Part shown: in pieces, positions 52,197-59,381 of the stretch | Position numbering within the stretch: the first letter of the stretch is position 1 | How the letters are laid out: each line of letters opens with the position of its first letter | Assembly (NCBI GenBank): GCA_002423185.1 | Contig: DIUX01000004.1 | Coordinates: forward strand, 124,001-188,000 | Reading direction: 5' to 3' | DNA from: Micavibrio sp. UBA6147 | Lineage (GTDB): Bacteria > Pseudomonadota > Alphaproteobacteria > Micavibrionales > UBA1664 | Length of the DNA stretch: 64,000 nucleotides | The notes under the pieces: model-generated | The model's input: the letters and a program-made list of their open reading frames with translations, nothing else | Database searches by the model: none | Told to the model about the DNA's origin: nothing | Program-made: the position numbers and the translations under genes

Positions 52197-52895
52197 ATGC
52201 GCTGTATACGGTTGTTTTTATTTTTATTAATGGCAGTTATCGCCGCGGTTTCCGCGCCGATGTCTTATGCGCAGGACACGATCACGAGCCGGCTTGAGGC
52301 TTTTGAAAAGGCGGGTGATAGACTCGCTGTTTTTGACACGGCTTTGAACCCCGCCAATCAGGATGAATTTATGGCAGCGCTTGATTTCATGAAGGCGCGG
52401 GTGATGGGCGGGGCGTATGATGCGGGGTATTTCACAACCTATGCCCAGCTTTTGTGGCATGCGGAGATGAAGGATACAGCGGCGGCGATGGCAACGGCGT
52501 CTTTGCTGCTGCTCTATACCGACCGCGCTCGATGCGCGGATAAAACGGCGGGGCAAACGCGAATCCAGAATACGTTTGATGCTTTGAAGCCGATGCTGGA
52601 GTATTTGCGCGGGCTGGAAAAAAGGGAAAAGGGCAAGGTTTTGGATATCGCTTCATCGCTTGAAAACCGCCTTGACCGCCGCCCGCCGAACCGCTCTTTG
52701 TGCTATTCAGGGATGGAGGCCACGGGCAAGGTCGTTGCGATGATCGAAAGTGGTGAAGTGATCGCCCAAAAAGACGGTCAAGGGAATATCCTGATCCCAG
52801 ATATTGACTCGATTGAGGTTGCCTATATTCCCGAGCGGGAATGGCATAATAAACGGCTTGAGATTCGATCCGGTTTTCCGGCCTATTTTGAATAG
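52197..52895 (+). CDS. Periplasmic protein of unknown function
   Basis: A 232-residue protein with a clear signal peptide (MRCIRLFLFLLMAVIAAV, cleavage after SYAQ near residue 25). The mature part begins with a helical, TPR-like stretch (LDFMKARVMGGAYDAGYFTTY, WHAEMKDTAAAMATASLLLL) with two cysteines, C118 and C167, approximately. The C terminus ends YIPEREWHNKRLEIRSGF and so on. I do not recognise a family. It lies between sucD and sucA, where sucA normally follows sucD directly. Confidence 0.72.
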   Translation: MRCIRLFLFLLMAVIAAVSAPMSYAQDTITSRLEAFEKAGDRLAVFDTALNPANQDEFMAALDFMKARVMGGAYDAGYFTTYAQLLWHAEMKDTAAAMATASLLLLYTDRARCADKTAGQTRIQNTFDALKPMLEYLRGLEKREKGKVLDIASSLENRLDRRPPNRSLCYSGMEATGKVVAMIESGEVIAQKDGQGNILIPDIDSIEVAYIPEREWHNKRLEIRSGFPAYFE

Positions 52896-53088
52896 AAACA
52901 CAGCGGGTTCCGCGCGGCATTTCGTATGATGCGCGTTGATTTTTACCGAGGGCGCGGTGCGGCGAAAAGGCGTGTAAAAAGGCGGGGAATAGAGGCTGTT
53001 TCATGCGCTTCCCCCATTGATTTGCGGTGCGTTGGCGGCTATAGTCTAGTGGCTAAATTAATCCTGAAAAGTACCTAAGGACCCGAGC

Positions 53089-56064
53089 ATGTCGCAATCA
53101 TCGTCTTCGAAACCGTCTAATCTGTCATTTCTGTCCGGCGTGAATGCCGAATACATCGCGCATTTATATGTTGAATATAAGCGTGACCCGATTTCTGTGT
53201 CGCAAAGCTGGCGCGAATTTTTCCAAGGTTTGAACGATGAGGAGCTGGACGTCCTGCGCGAAGTGCATGGCGCGAGCTGGACACCCGCAGACAGCCGCGT
53301 TGAAGGCCGTGGCTTTGCCGCAGGCCGCGCGCAAGTTCAAACCCCTGCTGCCTATGGTATGCCGAATGTCGCGATGATGCCGCAAGGCGCCTATCCCGTT
53401 GCCATGACCATGCCCGCCAATATGGCCGCACAGCCACAAAGCGCCGTTGACCGCGCGACGCAGGATTCCATTCGTGCGATTCAATTGATCCGTGCGTACC
53501 GGATGCGCGGACATTTGGCGACAAACCAAGACCCGCTGGGCATGCGTCCGGTGGAGTATTTGCCCGAGCTTGACCCCCTTCACCATGGCTTTAAGCCCGA
53601 GGATTATGACCGCCAGATCCGCTTGGACGGGGTTTTGGGGTTTGAGTCTGCGACGCTTAATCAAATTCTTGCGGCCGCGAAGAAAATTTATTGCGGCACA
53701 ATCGGCGTCGAATTTATGCATGTGAGCGACCCTGAAGAAAAAGCATGGCTGCAAGAACGAATTGAAGAGCCGCGCAACCACACGGATTTCACCGCCAACG
53801 GCAAACGCGCGATTTTGGCACGCTTAATCGCGGCAGAAAATTTTGAGAGCTTCCTGCACAAAAAATTCCCCGGCACCAAGCGTTTCGGGATTGATGGCGG
53901 CGAAGCCATGATCCCCGCGATTGAGCAAATCATGAAGCGCGGCGGTCAGATGGGCCTCAAAGAAATCGTTCTGGGCATGGCGCATCGCGGGCGTTTGAAC
54001 GTCCTAGCCAACGTGATGGGCAAACCGTTTAAGGCGATTTTTGCCGAATTCCAAGGCGCAGACAGCCACCCGCAAGATGTTCAAGGGTCGGGCGATGTGA
54101 AATATCACCTCGGCACGTCCAGCGACCGCGACTTTGACGGCAATACGATTCACTTGTCCTTGACGCCGAACCCATCGCATCTTGAGGCCGTGAACCCCGT
54201 CGTGATCGGCAAGGTTCGCGCCAAACAGGTTCAAAAGAAAGACATTAACGGCACCACGGTTATGCCGCTGTTGATTCACGGTGACGCGGCGTTTGCGGGG
54301 CAAGGATTGGTCGCGGAAACCTTTATGATTGCCGAGCTTCCCGGCTACCGCGTCGGTGGCACGATGCATTTCGTGATTAACAACCAGATCGGCTTTACCA
54401 CCATGCCGCAATATAGCCGCTCCGGCCCGTATTGCACGGAGGTTGCCAAAATTCTCGCCGCCCCGATTTTCCATGTGAATGGCGATGATCCGGAAGCCGT
54501 TGTGCATGTTGCGCGCATCGCGGCGGAATTCCGCCAGACTTTCAAAAAAGACATTGTCATCGACATGGTGTGTTACCGCCGTTACGGCCATAACGAAGGC
54601 GATGAGCCGGCGTTCACACAGCCTTTGATGTACAAAAAAATCGGCGAACACCCGACCACGGCGACAATCTACAGCAAACAGCTTGAGAATGAAGGCGTGA
54701 TCAAAGACGGCGAGTTCGACCAGATGAAGGCCGAATTTGACGCTGAGCTTGAGCAATATTTCAAGGCATCGGTGGAATACCAAGCCAAGGCTGATTTCTT
54801 CGCTGGTGAGTGGAGCGGTATTGGCTTGCCTGACCAAAAAGACAACGCCAGACGCGGCAAAACAGCCATTTCCAAAGAATTGCTGCAAAGCCTTGGCAAA
54901 ACCCTGACGACTGTGCCACAAGGATTCAACCTTAATTCCAAGCTTGAGCGCCTGTTCAAAGCCAAGGAACAGATGTTTGAAACCGGCGAGGGGTTTGACT
55001 GGGCAACGGCGGAGTCCTTGGCCTATGGGTCCTTGGTGCATGAGGGATACGGCGTGCGGTTGTCGGGGCAGGATTGCGGCCGCGGGACGTTCTCGCACCG
55101 CCATGCGATTGTGTATGATCAGACCAATGAAGAAAAATATATTGCTCTTCAACATGTGTCCGGCTCGCAAGGCCGTTTCGAAGTGCATGACAGCCCGCTT
55201 TCCGAGGCTGCGGTGCTTGGATTCGAGTATGGCTATTCGATGACCGAGCCGAAATCGCTCGTGATCTGGGAAGCGCAATTCGGCGACTTTGCCAATGGAG
55301 CGCAGGTTCTGATCGACCAGTTTATTTGCTCTGCGGAGGCGAAATGGCTGCGGATGTCCGGCTTGACCTTGTTGTTGCCGCATGGCTATGAGGGGCAAGG
55401 GCCGGAGCATTCCTCGGCACGCTGGGAGCGTTTCTTGCAGCTCAGTGGCGAGGATAACTGGCAGATCGTGAACTGTACGACTCCGGCTAACTTCTTCCAC
55501 GTTTTGCGCCGCCAGTTGCACCGCGACTTCCGCAAGCCTTTGGTTGTGATGACGCCGAAATCGTTGTTGCGGCACAAGCTCTGCGTTTCCAAGGCCGCCG
55601 ATATGACGGGCGAGAGCACCTTCCACCGTGTGCTGTGGGATGATGCGGAGATCGCCGGTCAATTGGTGAAGCCAAAAGACATGAAGCGTGTGGTTTTGTG
55701 TTCGGGCAAAGTGTATTACGATTTGTTCCAAGCCCGTGAGGAGAAGAAGATCAAGGATGTTCTGATCCTGCGTCTTGAGCAAGTCTATCCTTTCCCGCAT
55801 GAAGCCTTGGTTTCGGAACTCACAAAATACCCGAATGCCGATATTGTCTGGTGTCAGGAAGAGCCGTCAAACATGGGATGCTGGCATTTTGTTGACCGCT
55901 TGATTGAAGGCGTGTTGACCGATGCGAAGCATAAGGCCGGTCGTCCGGTTTATGCCGGTCGTGCGGCCGCGGCTTCGCCCGCAACAGGCAATATGAAGCG
56001 CCATCAGGCACAGCAGCAACAGCTCGTCGATGAAGCGTTGACGGTGTCGAAAAAGAAAAAATAG
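53089..56064 (+). CDS. sucA: 2-oxoglutarate dehydrogenase E1 component
   Basis: A 991-residue thiamine diphosphate-dependent decarboxylase. The family N terminus YIAHLYVEYKRDPISVSQSW binds the E2 partner. The catalytic domains show GMAHRGRLNVLANVM, HLGTSSDRDFDG, LIHGDAAFAGQGLVAETF (TPP/Mg block) and YRRYGHNEGDEPAFTQPLMY. The C-terminal transketolase-like part has the conserved LPHGYEGQGPEHSS-type loop. It releases CO2 from 2-oxoglutarate and passes succinyl to E2. AAGGA precedes the ATG. Its partner E2 (sucB) is not next to it and is not in the window. Confidence 0.96.
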   Translation: MSQSSSSKPSNLSFLSGVNAEYIAHLYVEYKRDPISVSQSWREFFQGLNDEELDVLREVHGASWTPADSRVEGRGFAAGRAQVQTPAAYGMPNVAMMPQGAYPVAMTMPANMAAQPQSAVDRATQDSIRAIQLIRAYRMRGHLATNQDPLGMRPVEYLPELDPLHHGFKPEDYDRQIRLDGVLGFESATLNQILAAAKKIYCGTIGVEFMHVSDPEEKAWLQERIEEPRNHTDFTANGKRAILARLIAAENFESFLHKKFPGTKRFGIDGGEAMIPAIEQIMKRGGQMGLKEIVLGMAHRGRLNVLANVMGKPFKAIFAEFQGADSHPQDVQGSGDVKYHLGTSSDRDFDGNTIHLSLTPNPSHLEAVNPVVIGKVRAKQVQKKDINGTTVMPLLIHGDAAFAGQGLVAETFMIAELPGYRVGGTMHFVINNQIGFTTMPQYSRSGPYCTEVAKILAAPIFHVNGDDPEAVVHVARIAAEFRQTFKKDIVIDMVCYRRYGHNEGDEPAFTQPLMYKKIGEHPTTATIYSKQLENEGVIKDGEFDQMKAEFDAELEQYFKASVEYQAKADFFAGEWSGIGLPDQKDNARRGKTAISKELLQSLGKTLTTVPQGFNLNSKLERLFKAKEQMFETGEGFDWATAESLAYGSLVHEGYGVRLSGQDCGRGTFSHRHAIVYDQTNEEKYIALQHVSGSQGRFEVHDSPLSEAAVLGFEYGYSMTEPKSLVIWEAQFGDFANGAQVLIDQFICSAEAKWLRMSGLTLLLPHGYEGQGPEHSSARWERFLQLSGEDNWQIVNCTTPANFFHVLRRQLHRDFRKPLVVMTPKSLLRHKLCVSKAADMTGESTFHRVLWDDAEIAGQLVKPKDMKRVVLCSGKVYYDLFQAREEKKIKDVLILRLEQVYPFPHEALVSELTKYPNADIVWCQEEPSNMGCWHFVDRLIEGVLTDAKHKAGRPVYAGRAAAASPATGNMKRHQAQQQQLVDEALTVSKKKK

Positions 56065-56127
56065 GTCTTTTGTACGTGTGGCGCGAGGCCTTTGGGTCGC
56101 GGTCACTAGTGAAGAGAACGCTTAATA

Positions 56128-56166
56128 AAAAACCGCCGTCCGGCTTTGTTCGGGCGGCGGTTTTGT
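56128..56166 (+). terminator. Rho-independent terminator after sucA
   Basis: A 10-bp GC stem (CCGCCGTCCG / CGGGCGGCGG, one G-U pair) with an 8-nt loop, flanked by A-run and followed by TTTTGTTTG, 64 bp after the sucA stop. Confidence 0.85.
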
Positions 56167-56321
56167 TTGTGGGGGAGGCGGGAGAGCTGGAGGCGGCAAG
56201 GGTGTTGAAAATCGGGTGATAATTGGGGGCGGTGGCTTGACGCTGCGCGGGGTGGTTGTTAGGGTTATGACGAATAAAACGATAATCATAAATATTAACA
56301 TTCAGAGTCAGGGATATAAAA

Positions 56322-56810
56322 ATGACCACACAACCCCCTAAAAAATTGGGCGATCTTTTTCGCGCCACATCGGGACAAGTCCGCAAAGACCGTATTGACG
56401 CCCGCGACGATATCAGCGCCTTTTTAAAAGCATTTTCGTTGACGGCAAAAGACCGCGTGATGGCGTGTTTGGCCGATATCGAGGCGACAGGCCGCACCGG
56501 ATTGCAATCACAAAGCGCGATTTTGAGCGACACGCTGGCGATTCCATATTCCAAGGAAGTTGACCGTTTGCACGATATCGCGATGACCAAGGGCTATGAA
56601 GCCCTGTGCGCGAAATGTGAAGATTTGGGCATTTCATTCCGCATCATCATTGCCGAAGGTGCCAAAGAAGGCGAAACCCAACGCCTCGGCATTCGCCTGT
56701 GCCCCGAAATGACGATGGCGCAAGCGAAGAAATACTTTAACAACGAATTGGTTGTGGAAGGCAAATTGCCGACAACCAAGCCATGGGAAAGACATCCGCG
56801 CGTATTTTGA
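56322..56810 (+). CDS. Hypothetical protein
   Basis: A 162-residue cytoplasmic protein with no signal peptide or membrane segment. It looks helical in the first 90 residues and then has a short alpha/beta part with ISFRIIIAEGAKEGETQRLG. Four cysteines (CLAD, CAKC, LCPE) are scattered; CAKC could be a metal or redox pair. AGGGA lies before the ATG, and codon use is like its neighbours. It stands between sucA and the MazF-like gene. I recognise no family and do not think it is an antitoxin: it is 98 bp upstream and much longer than usual. Confidence 0.65.
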   Translation: MTTQPPKKLGDLFRATSGQVRKDRIDARDDISAFLKAFSLTAKDRVMACLADIEATGRTGLQSQSAILSDTLAIPYSKEVDRLHDIAMTKGYEALCAKCEDLGISFRIIIAEGAKEGETQRLGIRLCPEMTMAQAKKYFNNELVVEGKLPTTKPWERHPRVF

Positions 56811-56907
56811 TCTGAAGGCGCTGCTGAAGCGGATAGTGGCCATTATCGTTCAATTAGCCAGAACGTTTTGGCTAACTGAGCCACTCGTGTATATAAAATA
56901 TTGAATT

Positions 56908-57333
56908 ATGCCCATAAGATACCATCCGAATCGCGGCTCTATTTTAATGTGTGACTTTACGCATGGTTTTGTTAATCCTGAAATGGATAAAAAAAGGCCT
57001 GTAGTTGTGTTGTCGCCAAATATAAGATCAAGACACAATCTTTGTACGATTGTGGCTTTGAGCACTACCGAACCGACAAAGCTTATGCCGTATCATTGCC
57101 AGATCAATGTTACCCCCGCTCTTCCTATGCCATATCAAAGCCAAGGGTTATGGGTGAAAGGCGACATGGTGAATGCTGTTGGTTTTCACCGACTGGATTT
57201 GATAAGATGTGGCAAGGATACTCAAGGAAATCGAGTCTATTACACAGATTATTTGGATGACGAAACGATGGCGATGGTATCTAAATGTGTTTTACACGGC
57301 ATGGGATTATCAAATTTGACAAAGTATTTGTAA
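56908..57333 (+). CDS. MazF/PemK-like toxin, solitary
   Basis: A 141-residue protein resembling the MazF/PemK endoribonuclease fold. The N terminus PNRGSILMCDFTHG is the family's RGxIxxxDF start. KKRPVVVLSPN (R30-P31) matches the conserved K/RRPxVVLS strand, and TIVALSTTEP follows. The catalytic Arg of the family is probably R10. At about 140 residues it is longer than classic MazF (about 110). No small antitoxin gene overlaps or precedes it. Base composition is visibly more AT-rich than the surrounding genes, consistent with acquisition by transfer. No ribosome-binding site is clear. Confidence 0.75.
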   Translation: MPIRYHPNRGSILMCDFTHGFVNPEMDKKRPVVVLSPNIRSRHNLCTIVALSTTEPTKLMPYHCQINVTPALPMPYQSQGLWVKGDMVNAVGFHRLDLIRCGKDTQGNRVYYTDYLDDETMAMVSKCVLHGMGLSNLTKYL

Positions 57334-57356
57334 TTTAGGGACTCGTAGAATATAAT
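57328..57356 (+). promoter_or_regulatory. Promoter overlapping the end of the MazF-like gene
   Basis: TTGTAA (57328-57333, overlapping the stop codon), a 17-bp spacer and a perfect TATAAT (57351-57356). The predicted start is near 57363. There is no plus-strand gene downstream, so it may drive a small RNA. Confidence 0.5.
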
Positions 57357-57362
57357 GTAATT

Positions 57363-57520
57363 GTTAGTGGCTCTGCTTGCATCCACATTAAGACCTGACA
57401 ACAGGCCACCGCACCGTAAGGATGGTATCAAATTCGAGGTGTGGTGCAGTCAAGGATTTCAATCCAAGAATTTAGTTGCAGATTTTATTTAAGCCTCCCG
57501 TTTGTGGAGGCTTTTTTGTT
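57363..57520 (+). ncRNA. Candidate structured small RNA
   Basis: About 155 nt between the promoter above and a strong terminator, with no open reading frame of note. Four hairpins can be drawn by eye: GTGG/CCAC (57367-57386); CCTG-ACAA-CAGG (57394-57405); CACCGCACC/GGTGTGGTG, a 9-bp stem with one G-U pair (57407-57415 with 57438-57446); and GGAT-TTCA-ATCC (57454-57465). The terminator stem (57491-57517) closes the unit. It matches no RNA family that I recognise; I considered 6S RNA and SRP RNA and see no diagnostic sequence. It could also be a structured 3' region of the toxin mRNA. Confidence 0.45.
57491..57517. terminator. Bidirectional rho-independent terminator
   Basis: AAGCCTCC-CGTTTGT-GGAGGCTT followed by a T-run on the plus strand. 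On the other strand it lies 40 bp beyond the xerC stop and has an A/T flank. Confidence 0.85.
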
Positions 57521-57556
57521 TTGCGCCTTTTGGTTTTGCGTGGGAGTGGGGGCGGC

Positions 57557-58495
57557 TTAATCAGCGCGGCCTCTGGGGTGGGCTTTTTTGTGGATGGCGA
57601 TGAGGGTTTTGTAGTCGACATCGGTGTAACGCTGGGTCGTGCTGAGGGAGGCGTGACCGAGGAGTTCTTGAATCTCGCGCAAATTCATGCCTTCGCCGAG
57701 AAGGTGGGTGGCGAAGCTGTGGCGCAGGGCGTGGGGCGTGACGGTGGCGGGAAGGCCAAGCAAGGCGCGCACATTGCGGAGCGATTTTTGCGCCATGCCT
57801 TGATTGAGGCGTTGGCCTTTGACGCCGATGAACAGCGGCCTGTCCGGCGTTTCGGGGGCGGGGCAATGGGCGCGGTATCGGGCGATGCGCGTCGCCACTG
57901 TGTCCAGATAGGGCACCATGCGTTGCTTGTTGCCTTTGCCCATGACGCGGAGCATGCCGTCTTCGATGTGTAAATCGCGTATGTCGAGATTGAGCGCCTC
58001 GCTGACCCGCAGGCCGCAGCCATAAAGCAAGGAAAACAAGGCGTAGTCACGATGCGCCGTCCAATCATCCTTGGCGGTGAGCGCCGTTTCAAGGAGGGTG
58101 AAGGCTTGCGTGACTTCGAGCGGACGCGGAACTTTGGCGGGGATTTTTGGGGTGGCGAGAAGGTTCAAAACGGGGTTATGCAGGATTCCGCCCTCGTCCA
58201 AAAAGGCGAAGAAATTGCGCAGGCTGGACAGGCTGCGGGCGCGGGAGGCGGAGATAGCATTTTCGGCGGCTTTTTGCGCCAGCCATGCGCGGGCTTGGCG
58301 CAAGGTGAGCGCGGCCAGCGTGGACAAGGATATTTCTTGCCCTTCATAGAGGCTGAGGAAGTTCAGGAAATGCTCAAGATCGGTTTGATAGGCGCGCACC
58401 GTGTGGGGCGAGAGGCGGCGCTCGGTCTTGAGATAGCGAATCCATTGGTCGCGGGCGTTTAAAAGGTCGGCGGCGCATCGGAATTGTGATGACAT
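57557..58495 (-). CDS. xerC: Tyrosine recombinase XerC
   Basis: A 312-residue tyrosine recombinase that resolves chromosome dimers at dif with XerD. The N-terminal SAM-like domain includes RRLSPHTVRAYQTDLEHFL. The catalytic domain has YGCGLRVSEALNL (first Arg), KGNKQRMVP (Lys), HALRHSFATHLLGEGMNLREIQELLGHASL (H-x-x-R and second His region) and the nucleophile Tyr in TTQRYTDVD. I start it at the ATG at 58493-58495 (MSSQFRCAAD), just after the DUF484 stop; a longer start at 58534 would overlap that gene. The DUF484-xerC pairing argues for the housekeeping recombinase and not an integrase. Confidence 0.92.
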   Translation of the reverse strand: MSSQFRCAADLLNARDQWIRYLKTERRLSPHTVRAYQTDLEHFLNFLSLYEGQEISLSTLAALTLRQARAWLAQKAAENAISASRARSLSSLRNFFAFLDEGGILHNPVLNLLATPKIPAKVPRPLEVTQAFTLLETALTAKDDWTAHRDYALFSLLYGCGLRVSEALNLDIRDLHIEDGMLRVMGKGNKQRMVPYLDTVATRIARYRAHCPAPETPDRPLFIGVKGQRLNQGMAQKSLRNVRALLGLPATVTPHALRHSFATHLLGEGMNLREIQELLGHASLSTTQRYTDVDYKTLIAIHKKAHPRGRAD

Positions 58496-58496
58496 A

Positions 58497-59195
58497 TCAA
58501 TCGGCAAAAAGAAGGCGTTCAAGTGATTTTTCAATCACACGGGTCAAGAATCCGACCATTTCGACACCTTGGCTTTCGTTGAACATGTCGGGGTCGCGGC
58601 TCCCGAAGGCGATGACGGACGGCGGCAAGTCTGTGGACATGTTGAGCTTTATAACCGCTTGCGAGCGCACAAGGCGGGCACCGCCACCGTATATTTCCTC
58701 AACCCCGTAAATGTTGGATTGTAGCAAGGCGGGGCGGTTTCCGAGCCAGCTCTGTACCGTTCCCTCGGGGACGAGGCGGATGCCGGGGAGGTTGACATAC
58801 GGATTGACGCGGCGCGATGTTTCAAACACAAAGGCGGCAAGGTCAATGTCCAAAAGGGCGCAAACGTCAACGGTGAGGATTTGCGCGAATTGTTCAATCG
58901 TGTGGCAATCAAGAACCTTTAACACTGCATCATGGATGCGGGACAGATTTTGCATGTTGGTGCGGCTGATTTCGACAATCTCACGCGTGGTGTCCATCAC
59001 GGCTTCGCGGTCGGCGCGGAGTTTTTGCATCATGTAATGCTGAAAATCGGCAACGCCTTTGCCGGTTTGATTCTTTGGCGGAACCATGTATTCGCAGGCC
59101 TGCGGATATTTGACGAGGAAATCGTTGTTTTCCTTGAGCCAAAGAAGAACTTGTTCGGCGGTGAGGCTGCTGTCTTCGGACGGTTTTGTCATCAT
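58497..59195 (-). CDS. DUF484 family protein
   Basis: A 232-residue GAF-like protein of the DUF484 family. Motifs are VLLWLKENNDFLVKYP at the N terminus and DFQHYMMQKLRADR, the two most conserved features of the group, then a GAF-like C-terminal half (IDLAAFVFET, ESQGVEMVGFLTRVIEKSL). Function is unknown; the gene is commonly next to xerC. The ATG at 59193-59195 begins MMTKPSEDSS; a TTG at 59228 is also in frame but lacks a ribosome-binding site. It is co-transcribed with xerC from a promoter near 59264-59293. Confidence 0.82.
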   Translation of the reverse strand: MMTKPSEDSSLTAEQVLLWLKENNDFLVKYPQACEYMVPPKNQTGKGVADFQHYMMQKLRADREAVMDTTREIVEISRTNMQNLSRIHDAVLKVLDCHTIEQFAQILTVDVCALLDIDLAAFVFETSRRVNPYVNLPGIRLVPEGTVQSWLGNRPALLQSNIYGVEEIYGGGARLVRSQAVIKLNMSTDLPPSVIAFGSRDPDMFNESQGVEMVGFLTRVIEKSLERLLFAD

Positions 59196-59263
59196 GTGAA
59201 CTGCTGCGTTTATACTGTGTGATTGCAAGGATGGGCGGGGTGATCAAAGAGGATCGAATATCC

Positions 59264-59293
59264 AGTGTACAGGATTTGACGATAATCGTACAA
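59264..59293 (-). promoter_or_regulatory. Possible promoter of DUF484-xerC
   Basis: On the minus strand: TTGTAC (59288-59293), an 18-bp spacer and TACACT (59264-59269), about 70 bp before the DUF484 start. The spacer holds a small palindrome CGATTATCG. It lies downstream of the lpd terminator on that strand. Confidence 0.4.
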
Positions 59294-59325
59294 GAGTCTG
59301 TTTGGCTATATGGATCATGTGCCGC

Positions 59326-59352
59326 AAAAAGGCAGCTCGTGGCTGCCTTTTT
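59326..59352. terminator. Rho-independent terminator after lpd
   Basis: AAAAAGGCAGC-TCGTG-GCTGCCTTTTT, 30 bp beyond the lpd stop on the minus strand. T-runs on both strands make it bidirectional. Confidence 0.88.
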
Positions 59353-59381
59353 ATGTGTTGCGCGAAAAAAACGTGCGTGGA

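Noticed and set aside
54004..55800. A 598-codon minus-strand frame inside sucA
   Set aside because: It lies wholly within sucA on the opposite strand, is His/Arg-rich and shows no family motif.
57363..57520. 6S RNA or SRP RNA as the identity of the candidate small RNA
   Set aside because: The ends do not pair into the long rod of 6S RNA, and the SRP core sequence around the tetraloop is missing.
57557..58495. xerC as the integrase of a mobile element carrying the MazF-like gene
   Set aside because: It is paired with DUF484, has the length of housekeeping XerC, and I see no flanking direct repeats or tRNA attachment site.
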